In this document: positions 1 to 8,607 of the stretch, piece after piece
Layout: each line of letters opens with the position of its first letter
How positions within the stretch are numbered: position 1 is the first letter of the stretch
Assembly (NCBI RefSeq): GCF_001423405.1
Contig: NZ_LMNS01000009.1
Span: 66,414-102,083, forward strand
DNA length: 35,670 bases
Direction of reading: 5' to 3'
Origin: Methylobacterium sp. Leaf123
GTDB lineage: Bacteria > Pseudomonadota > Alphaproteobacteria > Rhizobiales > Beijerinckiaceae
Notes under the pieces: generated by a model
The model's database searches: none
Told to the model about the DNA's origin: nothing
Seen by the model: the letters and a program-made list of their open reading frames with translations, nothing else
Position numbers and translations under genes: made by a program

Positions 1-618
1 GCCGGGCGACAGAGAGAGGTCGCGGGCGGGCAGGCCGTGCCCGAACGCCCCGGCGCGGATGCGGACGGGGGCCTGGTCGGCGGGCATCGGCTGGCTGTCG
101 CTGCCGAGATGGCGCTGGCCGATCCATGTGATCGGGCGATGGCGACCGGAGGCAGTGACCGCGGTGTCGCCGATTTGCAGATCCTCCACGGCGATCGAGC
201 CGCGCGTCGTCAGGATCTGCGTACCCGACACGAAACAGAGAACGAGCGACTGCTGCGCAAAGCTGGAACTTGGGACGGTATCGAATTGTCTAAGGGTCGT
301 TCCATTCGTGAACATGGCATAACTAAACCCGTCCGGTGTCCTGGTAGACGGAAATCGAAGAATTGCTCCGTCATCTGCGGATTTGCCCCAATAGGTGTAA
401 TCTCTCGGCGTGCTGAAGAAGTCTGGGGGATTAGACGTGATAGTCGCGAGTTCATTGGGCGTATCGCCCAAAACACCATTGCCGGCGCCATCTTCGGAGA
501 TCGAAAAGCTGAAATCTCGATTGATATTACCAACACGGAAGCTGCTGGCGGCAGCATCGGTAGGGTTCAGCTCGACGAAAGTGTTGTATGTAGCAGAAGG
601 AGCGGATCCAGACGACAT
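1..618 (-). CDS. Hint-domain (Hint_2-type) protein, C-terminus beyond the window
   Basis: The reading frame is open for 206 codons from the ATG at 618 to the window edge, so the gene is incomplete. The start is supported by GGAGG nine bases upstream. Residues 1-125 form an unrecognised N-terminal domain rich in Ser, Thr, Asn and Asp. From Cys128 the protein enters a Hedgehog/intein-type Hint module: the block CFVSGTQILTTRG, then VEDLQIGD, then HRPITWIG, and finally VRIRAGAFG before the typical LPARDLSLSP stretch. This is the usual pattern of bacterial Hint_2 proteins (PF13403), often secreted and tied to self-processing or adhesin-like proteins. The substrate and role are unknown. Third-position GC is 16 of 30 in codons 1-30 but 24 of 30 in codons 137-166, which suggests a domain fusion. 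The family call is firm; the function is not. Confidence 0.85.
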   Translation of the reverse strand, partial: MSSGSAPSATYNTFVELNPTDAAASSFRVGNINRDFSFSISEDGAGNGVLGDTPNELATITSNPPDFFSTPRDYTYWGKSADDGAILRFPSTRTPDGFSYAMFTNGTTLRQFDTVPSSSFAQQSLVLCFVSGTQILTTRGSIAVEDLQIGDTAVTASGRHRPITWIGQRHLGSDSQPMPADQAPVRIRAGAFGHGLPARDLSLSPG

Positions 619-1682
619 TTTTAAGCCTCCACTTGCACGGCATGACAGCATCTTATGCCGTCAAATTGGGTTAATTGGTTTTTTACTTATCAAAACAAGA
701 AATAAATCCCGATTTAAAGGGTTATTTCGTTTGATTCAGCACATCGAATGTACGCAGACTTTCATTCGAGGTTGCGCTCGACGGCTCCCGGCCAATGGAC
801 TGAAGCTCTCGTTCGGCACAGGAACGTCGGCGCGTCGCGGCACTTCCCTTCTGCTAAGCTTCTGAAAGCCCTGTGTGGCGACCGAAAAAAGTTCACACGC
901 GATTCCACGATTTTTTGAGCGCGGGTCTTCGCCGGGGCAGAGCGCTCCTCGATCCTTGGATCCGGTTCCGTGATTTAGGGGGCTCGACCAAGTTGGCTTG
1001 GCGATCCGGAAAGCGGAGTCGGGCGGAGGCTCTTGGTATGAGGCGAGATCAGATGCGGGACTTCGTAAAGTTCCGAGCGTGGCTGTCGCCTTCCCGTATC
1101 CCAGCGGAGTCTCTCGCGGGCGAGGCCGAAGAAGGTCGCGACGACACGGTTCGACTTGGAAGCGTGTACTCTCCCGAAACCTGCGAGCCCGCCGTTTGGA
1201 GTCAAACAACCTGGGGGTGGTGTCGGTCGCCCAGGGTGAACGCTACGCTTTGAGCTGCATTGATGTGCTGTCGCTCGAGGATGGTGCGGGGACGACGATG
1301 GGCCAGGGACAGATCACCGCCGACCTCCCCCATTTCGGCCTGCGGTCGTTCAATGGGCCGTCACAGGAGTGGGGCCGAGCCTCGCCACGTCGAAAACGAA
1401 GCTTGTGGTGGACTTGGCAAACAGGCGCTGCCAGTTTCCGGGCTGCGATCACCCTTTGACCGGTGGACCGTTCGGCAGGGCCTCGATGTCGGCAACGGGT
1501 TCCACGCGGTCATCCGCAGCGACGACATCACGATCCGGAACGGGGCGGTATGCCGAGATTCGTCGCCCGGATGACCGAACGACGATCGGTTGTTGGTGCT
1601 CAGTTCGGCATTCTCGCCATTAACTAAGACTTGAAATCTGAATTCGAAAATTTCGCCAACCTAGGCTATCGCAGAGTTCAAT
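619..1682. other. 1-kb stretch without a supportable gene
   Basis: Several short frames exist on both strands, but none has a convincing start, coding-like composition or recognisable family. An AT-rich block at about 660-735 lies just upstream of the Hint gene and probably holds its promoter, although no clean -35/-10 pair was found. A short translated fragment near 1425-1450 (ANRRCQFPGC on plus) faintly resembles the cysteine knuckle of HNH nucleases, but the following His motif is absent. The stretch may be decayed DNA. A perfect CGAAA-A-TTTCG inverted repeat lies at 1645-1655, just past the end of the methyltransferase gene. Confidence 0.5.
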
Positions 1683-2351
1683 CTAACCAAGCTTCACGAA
1701 CTTAGCTTTGCCCTGAAATGACCACGGCCCTTTCACGCCGAACTCGGCGCAGAAGGCGTCCACGGCGCGCGTCACGCCGGGAAAGCTGCCTCCGAGACGG
1801 TCGTAATCGTCGGCGATGAACAGGCCGCCGGGGCGCAAAACGGGCCACCAGGCCCGGAGGTCGGCGGCGACGGATGCTTCTTCGTGGCCGGCATCGAGAT
1901 GGATCACGTCGGCGGTGACACCGCGCAAGCGCATCAGTTCGGCCGCGTTCACCGAGTCGAGCGGCAGCGGAACCACCCGATCGGCGAGGCCTTGGTGCAG
2001 AACATTGGCCAGGAAGGTGCGGTAGAGACTGGGAAAACCGTGCTCGGTGGCGAGTTCAGTGAAAAGGCTCTCGTCCATCCAGTGATCGACGGCGCCGAGC
2101 CACGTATCGACCGCGATGACGGTGCCGTCGATCCCGTGCTCGGCCATCGTGCGAGCGAGGTAGAGCGCGCTCGCGCCCTTCCAGGTTCCGATCTCGACGA
2201 CCACACCGGGGCGGTGCTGGACCACCGCCTCCTCCAGATACGGGTGAACGCTGCGCCAGCCCTGCAGATCGAGGGGCCTGAGGGTATCCGGGGGATCGGC
2301 GAAGGGATCGCGGCCATGCCAGAGGGCGGCGATGATGTCCTGTCGGGTCAT
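1683..2351 (-). CDS. Class I SAM-dependent methyltransferase
   Basis: This 222-residue protein carries the SAM-binding glycine loop VEIGTWKGAS (about residues 52-61), an acidic post-strand motif AVDTW (80-84), the VIHLDAGHEE block (149-158) and the strand-5 region LRPGGLFIADDYD (172-184). The pattern fits the Methyltransf_24/CmcI-like small-molecule or sugar O-methyltransferases. It is the last gene of the minus-strand glycosyltransferase operon, 43 bp after the GT4 gene, so it probably methylates a sugar added by its neighbours. That role is inference. The ATG at 2351 is chosen because the conserved N-terminus (MTRQDIIAALWHGRDPF) begins there; a longer frame upstream overlaps the GT4 gene out of phase and is not coding. 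No strong Shine-Dalgarno sequence is seen. Confidence 0.85.
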   Translation of the reverse strand: MTRQDIIAALWHGRDPFADPPDTLRPLDLQGWRSVHPYLEEAVVQHRPGVVVEIGTWKGASALYLARTMAEHGIDGTVIAVDTWLGAVDHWMDESLFTELATEHGFPSLYRTFLANVLHQGLADRVVPLPLDSVNAAELMRLRGVTADVIHLDAGHEEASVAADLRAWWPVLRPGGLFIADDYDRLGGSFPGVTRAVDAFCAEFGVKGPWSFQGKAKFVKLG

Positions 2352-2394
2352 GTCTTCGGCTCGGAGAGGAGACGGGGATCGATGGCAAGCGGAG

Positions 2395-3450
2395 TCAGCC
2401 GGCACGGGCCCCTGCGTAGAGGGCCTCGCAGCGGTCGAGCCAAAGATCACGGGTGAACAAGCGGTGGACGCGTGCTTGCGGCACCGCGCGTGGAATCGTG
2501 AGCGCCGTTCCGATCGCCTGCGCGAGGGCCGCGTCGTCCCCCGGCGGAACGAGACAGCCGGCCTTACCGACGACCTCCGCCGCCGCGCCCATGGCGAAGC
2601 CGGCCACCGGAAGGCCGCAGGCCATGGCCTCGACGGCCACCAGCCCGAACGGCTCGTCCCAGCACGGCGTGAACAGGAAGACGGAGGCGCGGCCGATCTC
2701 CCGCGCCAACGCCGGGCCGCCGAGATGGCCGCCGTAACGGATCGGTCCGCCGATGAGCGGGGCGACCTGCGTCTCCCAATATTCACGCTCCTCGATCGGA
2801 CCGAACAGGGTGAGGGGCAGGCCGGCCCGCCGCGCCGCGCGAATCGCGAGATGCGTGCCCTTGATCGGCGCGATGCGCCCGCACCAGACGGCGCTGCCGT
2901 CGCCGTGCGCCTGAAAGGGCCATGCGGCGGGATCGATCCCATTGTGCAGCACCGAGACTTCGGGCGGCGCCCCATCCGGCCACCACGCCTGCGCCTGCGC
3001 CCGCGACGTCACGGTGATGCGGTGGCGGGGGGTGACACTGGCGTGCACGCACCAGCGCAAGGCATCGTAGGGCGGTACGTGCAGCGAGGTCACCGTCGGC
3101 ACGGCTTCCGTGCGGCGGCGCTCGAGCGGCAGACGGCTGAGGCTGTTGTTGTGTAGCACGTCGAAGCCGCCGGCCGCGATCCGGTCGCAGGCGGCGGCGT
3201 AGCCCGCATCGACATGCGCCTTCAGCCCCGGATCGCCCCGATGCTCCAGCCCCTGAAAGCTCCGCTCGTGATGGACCGGGATGACCGGATCGATCGAAAA
3301 GCGCGGGTCGCTGTCGCCGGCGGCGAAGAGCACGACCTCGTGGCCGCGCGCCATCAGCCCCTCGGCGAGGTGCCAGGTATAGGCTTCCAGCCCACCGGCG
3401 AAGGGCGGGGCGATCGGGTGGCGCAGATGGGCGAGGAGCGCGATCCTCAC
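2395..3450 (-). CDS. Glycosyltransferase family 4 (GT-B fold)
   Basis: This is a 351-residue GT-B enzyme. The N-terminal Rossmann half starts VRIALLAHLRHPIAPPFAGG, with the usual glycine-rich acceptor loop GGLEAYTWHL. The C-terminal nucleotide-sugar half shows VLHNGIDPAAWPF (168-179), CGRIAPIKG (190-198) and the retaining E-x7-E signature EPFGLVAVEAMACG with Glu266 and Glu274. The GTG start at 3450 overlaps the TGA stop of the upstream GT2 gene (GTGA), which indicates translational coupling; an upstream in-frame extension lies inside that GT2 gene and is rejected. It resembles the divergent GT4 gene at 8665. The donor and acceptor cannot be read from sequence. Confidence 0.9.
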   Translation of the reverse strand: MRIALLAHLRHPIAPPFAGGLEAYTWHLAEGLMARGHEVVLFAAGDSDPRFSIDPVIPVHHERSFQGLEHRGDPGLKAHVDAGYAAACDRIAAGGFDVLHNNSLSRLPLERRRTEAVPTVTSLHVPPYDALRWCVHASVTPRHRITVTSRAQAQAWWPDGAPPEVSVLHNGIDPAAWPFQAHGDGSAVWCGRIAPIKGTHLAIRAARRAGLPLTLFGPIEEREYWETQVAPLIGGPIRYGGHLGGPALAREIGRASVFLFTPCWDEPFGLVAVEAMACGLPVAGFAMGAAAEVVGKAGCLVPPGDDAALAQAIGTALTIPRAVPQARVHRLFTRDLWLDRCEALYAGARAG

Positions 3451-4388
3451 GCCGTCACCGGCACGGAGGCCGGTTGCATGCCCCGTTCGCGTGCGCGCGC
3501 TTCCAGATGCCGGATGACGGAAGCCGAGTTGGTGTAGGGCTGATGGCTCTGCTGCCCGGTCAGCGCGAGATCCTCGGCGTCGGGGCGGCGCAGGATGCGG
3601 ATCGGCTGTTCCGGCGTGTCGTCGATCAGGCCCATCACTTTGAAGGCGTAGAGCCAGTGGCCCATGGTGCGGTAGCCCCATTTGGCCTCGAACAATTCGG
3701 CGTTGCGCACCACGCTGTCGAGGTGGTGGATCGGCGGCATGTGGTGCGGGTGGTACTGGTGATAGGCCAGCGCGCCCTTCATCCAGGCGATGGGCAGGCC
3801 GCACTCGTCGAGGATCTTGCCGAAATCGGTATCCTCGCCGCCATAGCCGGTATAGCGCTCGTCGAAGCCGCCGACCGCCTGGAATGTCGCCCGCCGGATC
3901 GCGAAATTGAGCGACCAGAAGCAGCGGTAATCGTTGCAGATCTCGATGCCCGCCGCCGGCGGACCGCGGCGGTCGGAATGCTTTTCCGCCACCGCTGCAA
4001 GGTCGTCATATCGCCAGTCGCCCGCGGTGGCGTGTTCGGGCAGGTGCAGCACCTCGCCCATCAGCAGACCATCGAGTTCGGACAGCGCCTGGGCGTAGTC
4101 GGCCACGAGGTCGGGCGCCGGGATGCAATCGACGTCGAGGAAAACGATGTTCTCGCCGCTTGCCGCGGCGACGCCGCGGTTGCGCGCGGCCGCGAGCGGC
4201 AGTTCGGTGCCCGATACCAGGATCTGGCGGACCGGGAAGGCGACCTCGGGCAGGTCGTAGGGCGCGTCCTGCATGACGGCGATGATGAATTCGGCCGGCG
4301 GCCGCGTCTGGCGTTCCAACCCGAGGAGGACGTTGCGCAGATGGGCGGGCCGTCCTTTGGCCAGCGTGACGACGGAAACGGTGGGCAT
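3447..4388 (-). CDS. Glycosyltransferase family 2 (GT-A fold)
   Basis: A 313-residue GT-A protein if the ATG at 4388 is used. It opens with the nucleotide-binding strand PTVSVVTLAKGRPAHLRN, has the metal-binding DVD at 85-87 (IVFLDVDCIP), and the C-terminal galactosyltransferase-like motif GGFDERYTGYGGEDTD (173-188), which holds the likely catalytic acid. A histidine-rich stretch AYHQYHPHHMPP follows. It is a clear paralogue of the GT2 at 5641-6531, with matching order of all motifs. An in-frame GTG at 4454 would add 22 residues overlapping the upstream gene by 17 bases. I prefer 4388 because the fold begins there, but no strong ribosome site decides it. Its stop overlaps the next gene's start. 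Confidence 0.85.
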   Translation of the reverse strand: MPTVSVVTLAKGRPAHLRNVLLGLERQTRPPAEFIIAVMQDAPYDLPEVAFPVRQILVSGTELPLAAARNRGVAAASGENIVFLDVDCIPAPDLVADYAQALSELDGLLMGEVLHLPEHATAGDWRYDDLAAVAEKHSDRRGPPAAGIEICNDYRCFWSLNFAIRRATFQAVGGFDERYTGYGGEDTDFGKILDECGLPIAWMKGALAYHQYHPHHMPPIHHLDSVVRNAELFEAKWGYRTMGHWLYAFKVMGLIDDTPEQPIRILRRPDAEDLALTGQQSHQPYTNSASVIRHLEARARERGMQPASVPVTA

Positions 4389-4437
4389 GCGGGGGGACAG
4401 GCTCCGGCAATCGGGGACGAGGATCGAGACGGGTCGC

Positions 4438-5586
4438 TCAGCCGGCGACGACACGCAGCGGCGCGGCGTCGGGCTCGTGCGCGGCCGATCCGCCCTGCCA
4501 GAGCGCGTCGGTCAGCCCTTCAAGCCAGCCAGCCGCGCGCAGGGCTGCGTTCGGTGCGTAGAGGCTGTGCAGAATGGACCCGTCGAGGCGGCGGGCGCGG
4601 TCGAGGAGATCGCGCCAGCCCTGGAAGTCGCCGGGCCATTGGGGCGCCTGCACGGCGGCGCCGAGGCGGACCAGTGCCTCGGCTTTGCGGGTCTGCTCGC
4701 CGAAGTAGCGCCATTCCGGCATGACGATGAGGCGCCCGCCGACGCGGGCGACTTCGTGCACCGTGTTGTCGCCCGCCGAGGCGACCACGATGTCGGCCGC
4801 GGCGAGGTAGTCGGTGACCGACGGCACCCAGCCGAGTTCGCGCAGGTTGGCAAAGTCGGTCTCGTGGCCCTCGCGGTGCGTCGGCCCCAGCGTCAGCCAG
4901 AGTGCGTCGGGCGCGGCGCGGGCGGCGACCGTCAGCGGCGCGTAGGGCGTGCCGCTTCCCCCGCCGCCGGTGACCGCGACGACGATCTCGCGCTGCGGGT
5001 CGAGGCCGAGCCGGGCCCGCGCCTCGGCGCGGTCGGGCACGCAATCGACGCTGGTGCAGAGGCCGCCGCTGTAGAAGGTCTTTGCGCGCAGTTGCGCCGG
5101 GTAGTCGGCTTGCTCCAGCCGCTCGTCGAAGGGGGCGAGCATTCCGACGCAGGCCTCGTAGGCGCCGATATGGGCGATGTCGTTGCGGTCGCCATGCATG
5201 CGGATCTGGACGGCCGGGATGCTGGCGATGCGCGCGAGCAGCGCGATCTCCGCCGAGACATCGACCACGAACAGCCCGACGTCCCGCGCGTCGAGATGGT
5301 CGAGAATCTGGCGCATGGTGCAGCGCATTTCGGCGAGGCCCAACGGCACGCAATGCATCACCGGCGGGGTCGGCTCCGCGTAGAGGCGCGGGGTCGGCAC
5401 CGCGGCGCCGATCATGTTCGGCAGCGTGACGATCTCGATGTCGCGGGAGAATCCGTCGAACAGGTGCGGGCCGGCGGTCAGCACCGAGACCGGACGGTCG
5501 CGGGCGAACTCGGCGGCCACCGCCATGGTGCGGTTGGCATGGCCCCGGCCCTGGTGATGGACAAAGAACGCGATGGGTTTCTTCAT
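4438..5586 (-). CDS. MurG-like GT-B glycosyltransferase
   Basis: This 382-residue protein begins MKKPIAFFVHHQGRGHANR, the glycine/histidine acceptor loop of MurG- and macrolide-type GT-B enzymes. The C-terminal donor half starts at about residue 200 with the strand VVAVTGGGGSG (202-212). Further on are LGWVPSVTDYLAAADIVVASAGDNTVHE (251-278) and VGGRLIVMPEWRYFGEQ (282-298), which correspond to the nucleotide-sugar binding Gly-Glu segment of GT28 C-terminal domains. It belongs to the minus-strand operon, 54 bp after the GT2 at 5641 and 49 bp (or a 17-bp overlap) before the next GT2. It has no membrane segment. The substrate is unknown; the flanking transferases imply glycan assembly or decoration. 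Confidence 0.8.
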   Translation of the reverse strand: MKKPIAFFVHHQGRGHANRTMAVAAEFARDRPVSVLTAGPHLFDGFSRDIEIVTLPNMIGAAVPTPRLYAEPTPPVMHCVPLGLAEMRCTMRQILDHLDARDVGLFVVDVSAEIALLARIASIPAVQIRMHGDRNDIAHIGAYEACVGMLAPFDERLEQADYPAQLRAKTFYSGGLCTSVDCVPDRAEARARLGLDPQREIVVAVTGGGGSGTPYAPLTVAARAAPDALWLTLGPTHREGHETDFANLRELGWVPSVTDYLAAADIVVASAGDNTVHEVARVGGRLIVMPEWRYFGEQTRKAEALVRLGAAVQAPQWPGDFQGWRDLLDRARRLDGSILHSLYAPNAALRAAGWLEGLTDALWQGGSAAHEPDAAPLRVVAG

Positions 5587-5640
5587 GAGGCGCGGTTTCG
5601 GGGCTCGGATCGGGAGGAGATCGGGAAGGCGTCGGGACGA

Positions 5641-6531
5641 CTAGGAGAAGAGCGCTTGCGGCCGGAGGGCGGCGGCGATCTCGGGCGCGCTCGGCTGGCG
5701 CAGGACGCGGATGGCCGGTGCCTCGGCGTCCCACGCGATCAAGCCGGCCGCGCGGAACTGTTCGAGCCAGTAGGTCATGCACCAGCGCCCGTGCCGCGCG
5801 CGGAAGCGCGTCGCGTTGGCGAGGATCGGTACAAAGTGCTGGAGCGGCGGCACGTGGACGGCGTGGTGCTGGTGATAGGCCCGCGCGCCCGCGACCCAGA
5901 AGGTCGGCAGCCCGGACCCCGCGAGGCGGGCGGCGAGATCCGTCTCCTCGCCGCCATAGCCGACGTAAGACTCATCCATGCCGCCGACCGCGCGCCACGC
6001 TTCGACGGGCAGGGCGAAGGACAGGCCCCAGAGCTGCCCCGCATCGGGCTCACGCCGTAGCCCGGTCTCGGGCAGGGGAGGCCGGGCCGGGTGGACGCGG
6101 CCGAGCCGGTCGAGCGCGGCGGGATCGGGAGCGGTGCCGCCCGCAATCGCATCGGGGGGCAGGTAGAGAACCTCGCCGAGGAACAGTCCGCGCTCCGTGG
6201 CGGCCGCGTCCGCATAGGCGGCGACCAGGGTCGGCCCCGGGATGCAATCCACGTCCAGGAAGACGAGAAGGTCTCCGCTGGCCGCGGCCGCCGCCCGGTT
6301 GCGGGCGGCGGCGAGCGGCATCGGCTCGCCGGGCACGTGGAGGTGGCGCACCGGGCAGCCGGGATCGGGCAGGTCCGACTCCGGCTCCGGCTGCATCCAG
6401 GCGATCACCAGTTCGCGCGGGCGCAGGGTCTGGCGAGCGAGCCCGCGCATCAGGTTGCGCAGGCGGTCGGCCCGGCCGCGGACCAGGGTGAGCACGCTCG
6501 CCGGGGGAGGGGGAACTGCGATGCCGCTCAC
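5641..6531 (-). CDS. Glycosyltransferase family 2 (GT-A fold), paralogue of 3447-4388
   Basis: A 296-residue GT-A transferase. The nucleotide-binding strand is ASVLTLVRGRADRLRN (11-26). The DVD metal site is at 93-95 (FLDVDCIPGP) and the C-terminal motif GGMDESYVGYGGEETD at 183-198. The region AYHQHHAVHVPPLQHF parallels the same place in the other operon GT2, so the two arose by duplication and now flank the MurG-like gene. The start is a GTG at 6531, 21 bp after the stop of the sucrose-phosphate-synthase-like gene. The pair probably adds related sugars in successive steps, which is inference from motif identity. Confidence 0.85.
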   Translation of the reverse strand: MSGIAVPPPPASVLTLVRGRADRLRNLMRGLARQTLRPRELVIAWMQPEPESDLPDPGCPVRHLHVPGEPMPLAAARNRAAAAASGDLLVFLDVDCIPGPTLVAAYADAAATERGLFLGEVLYLPPDAIAGGTAPDPAALDRLGRVHPARPPLPETGLRREPDAGQLWGLSFALPVEAWRAVGGMDESYVGYGGEETDLAARLAGSGLPTFWVAGARAYHQHHAVHVPPLQHFVPILANATRFRARHGRWCMTYWLEQFRAAGLIAWDAEAPAIRVLRQPSAPEIAAALRPQALFS

Positions 6532-6552
6532 GGGGACGCGCCGAAGCGGGGC

Positions 6553-8607
6553 TTACGACGCATAGGCCAGGGCCCGGCGGAAATGTAGGACGCCCTCGAT
6601 GATGCCGCGGGCATGCGAGCTGCGGGCGACGTAGGAGTGCTTGAGCGCGGCGTTGCTGGCGAGACCGTCCGAATAGTTGGCGACGATGATCGCCTGTGTC
6701 CGGGCGCGCAGCATCTCGACATCGTTGCCGGAATCGCCGGCCACGAACACCGCCTGCTCCGGCAGCCCGTAGAGGGCGCGGACGTGATCGACCGCCGTCC
6801 CCTTCGAGGCCGTCGCGGGCAGGACATCGAGGTAGCGGTCGTGGCTGTGGATCACGTTCGCCGGGAGGCCCGCCTGCACGAGACCATCGCGCACCCGATG
6901 CGCCGTCGCCTCGTCGCCAAAGAAGCTCAGCTTGTGCGACCGCTGCTCCAGGGGGCCCTGCGGGACGAGACCGTCGAGACGGCTCAGCGCCAGACTGACC
7001 GCCCCCCGGTCCCAGTCGTTCGAGACCGCTTCGCGCCACGCGGTGTCGGCCGTGTAGGTCACGCCGTTGGTATCGAGATGGTAGATCTCCGAGCCGACCG
7101 AGGTGATCATCACCTGCGGTCGCGGGCTCGCCTGCTGCTCCAGCACCGCCATCGCGCTGTGAAAGGAGCGGCCGGTGGCGACGCCGAAGGCCAGCCCCGT
7201 CTGCCGGCTGCGCCAGCGCCGGAACGTCGCCAGGGCGGATTCACATCCCACGAGCGTGTTGTCGATATCGCAGATCAGGAGCTGGCGCGGCGTCCGCAGG
7301 GGCGGATTCCGCGCGAGCAGCGCACCGAGCAGATCGTGATAGCGGGCGGCGTGCCGGTCCCAATCATAGGCGGCGGCCGCGCGGGCGCCGCCGGCGACGC
7401 AGCGGGCGCGGAACGCGGCATCCGTGAGAATGTGCAGGCAGGCGGCAGCGATCGTCGCGGGGGCACGCGGATCGACGAGCAGCCCGTTGCCGCAGGTCTC
7501 GACGATGTCGTTGGGGCCGCCGCTATCGGTGGCCACCAGCGGCAAGCCGGCGGCGGACGCTTCCAGAAGCGTCAGGCCGAACGGCTCGTTGAGCGCCGGA
7601 TTGACGAAGACGCCGCCGCGCTCTCGCGCATAGGCATAGATCGCCGGCACGTCCTCCGGGCGATGCGTCTTCGGATAGGCGACGCGGCCATAGAGGTCGT
7701 AGCGGTCGATGAGCACGAGGAGGTCGCGCATGGTCGCGGCCATGTCGCCGTCGAGCCGGTCGATGTCGTCGCGGGTGCCGGCGACGATCACGAGGTTGGC
7801 GCAGGCCTGAAGCTCCGGGCTCTCGCCATAGGCCTGCACGAGGGCCGCCAGATTCTTGCGCGCCACCGGCCGGGCCAACGCCAGCACGGCCGGCTTGGCT
7901 GGATCGTGCAGGAACCGGTCGATCGCCGCGTCGATCCGGGGATGCGGGCGGCTCTGCGCGAAGCGGGCGAGATCGCTGCCCGGCGGCAGGACGCGGGCGC
8001 GACCGGGATCGTAGGCGGCATAGCCGGCATACTGCACCTCGGCCTCGTCGCGCGACGAGGCGATGACGAGGCTCGCCCGCGCCAGGGCCGTCTCCTCGGT
8101 CGCGATCCGGCGCGAGAGTTCGAGGTCGCGCTCGGCACCGCCGCCGACCATCGCCGCCTTCACCCGCCCGAGCGAATGGGCCGTGAACAGGAAGGGGATG
8201 CCGAGCCGGTCCTCGACGATCCCCGCAACCGCCGCCGCATCCGCGTAATGCGCATGGATGATGTCGGGCGCGCGGGGCTGCCGGCCGATCCAGGCGATGA
8301 GATTGTCGGCGTAGCTCTCGACCTCGCCGTGCATCGACTCCTTCGAGCGGTAGCCCGGCGACGCGCTCGCGAGCCGCACCAGCGCAACCTTGTCGGAGAT
8401 CCGCTCTTCGGGCACGGCGTAATCCGGGCCGGGCGGACCTTCGAACCGACGCGTCGCCATCACGATCCGCGCGATACGGGGATCCTGAGCCGAGGCGCTG
8501 ACGAGATCGAGCAGATATCGGATATGCCCGCCGGTGTCCGAGGTGAGGCCGTACACGACATCACGGCCGCGCAGGCAGCCTTGTAGAGCAATGTGCAGAA
8601 CGAACAT
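6553..8607 (-). CDS. Bifunctional sucrose-phosphate synthase/phosphatase-like protein (GT4 + HAD)
   Basis: A 684-residue two-domain protein. The N-terminal GT-B domain starts LHIALQGCLRG and has SDTGGHIRYLLDL (23-35), the sucrose-synthase-type donor loop, then HAHYADAAAVAG, LPPGSD, ARPVARKN and the E-x7-E block EPFGLTLLEASAAG. From about residue 445 a HAD-IIB phosphatase domain follows, with motif I LLICDIDNT, ATGR, a Lys-containing HKLSF segment and motif IV GDSGND. This order matches bacterial SPS fused to sucrose-6-phosphate phosphatase, which makes sucrose from UDP-glucose and fructose-6-phosphate. Within a glycosyltransferase island it could instead use another acceptor phosphate. The ATG at 8607 is chosen because the fold begins there; a longer frame to 8745 runs into the divergent gene. 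Confidence 0.85.
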   Translation of the reverse strand: MFVLHIALQGCLRGRDVVYGLTSDTGGHIRYLLDLVSASAQDPRIARIVMATRRFEGPPGPDYAVPEERISDKVALVRLASASPGYRSKESMHGEVESYADNLIAWIGRQPRAPDIIHAHYADAAAVAGIVEDRLGIPFLFTAHSLGRVKAAMVGGGAERDLELSRRIATEETALARASLVIASSRDEAEVQYAGYAAYDPGRARVLPPGSDLARFAQSRPHPRIDAAIDRFLHDPAKPAVLALARPVARKNLAALVQAYGESPELQACANLVIVAGTRDDIDRLDGDMAATMRDLLVLIDRYDLYGRVAYPKTHRPEDVPAIYAYARERGGVFVNPALNEPFGLTLLEASAAGLPLVATDSGGPNDIVETCGNGLLVDPRAPATIAAACLHILTDAAFRARCVAGGARAAAAYDWDRHAARYHDLLGALLARNPPLRTPRQLLICDIDNTLVGCESALATFRRWRSRQTGLAFGVATGRSFHSAMAVLEQQASPRPQVMITSVGSEIYHLDTNGVTYTADTAWREAVSNDWDRGAVSLALSRLDGLVPQGPLEQRSHKLSFFGDEATAHRVRDGLVQAGLPANVIHSHDRYLDVLPATASKGTAVDHVRALYGLPEQAVFVAGDSGNDVEMLRARTQAIIVANYSDGLASNAALKHSYVARSSHARGIIEGVLHFRRALAYAS

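Noticed and set aside
37..624. A 195-codon plus-strand frame at the left edge
   Set aside because: It is antisense to the Hint gene, which has clear motifs and a good ribosome site.
736..1209. A 157-codon minus-strand frame in the gene-free stretch
   Set aside because: Arg/Pro/Ser-rich, no ribosome site, no family, and no third-position bias.
1369..1623. Fragment with ANRRCQFPGC resembling an HNH nuclease knuckle
   Set aside because: The required downstream His-His motif is missing in all frames; the similarity covers about ten residues only.
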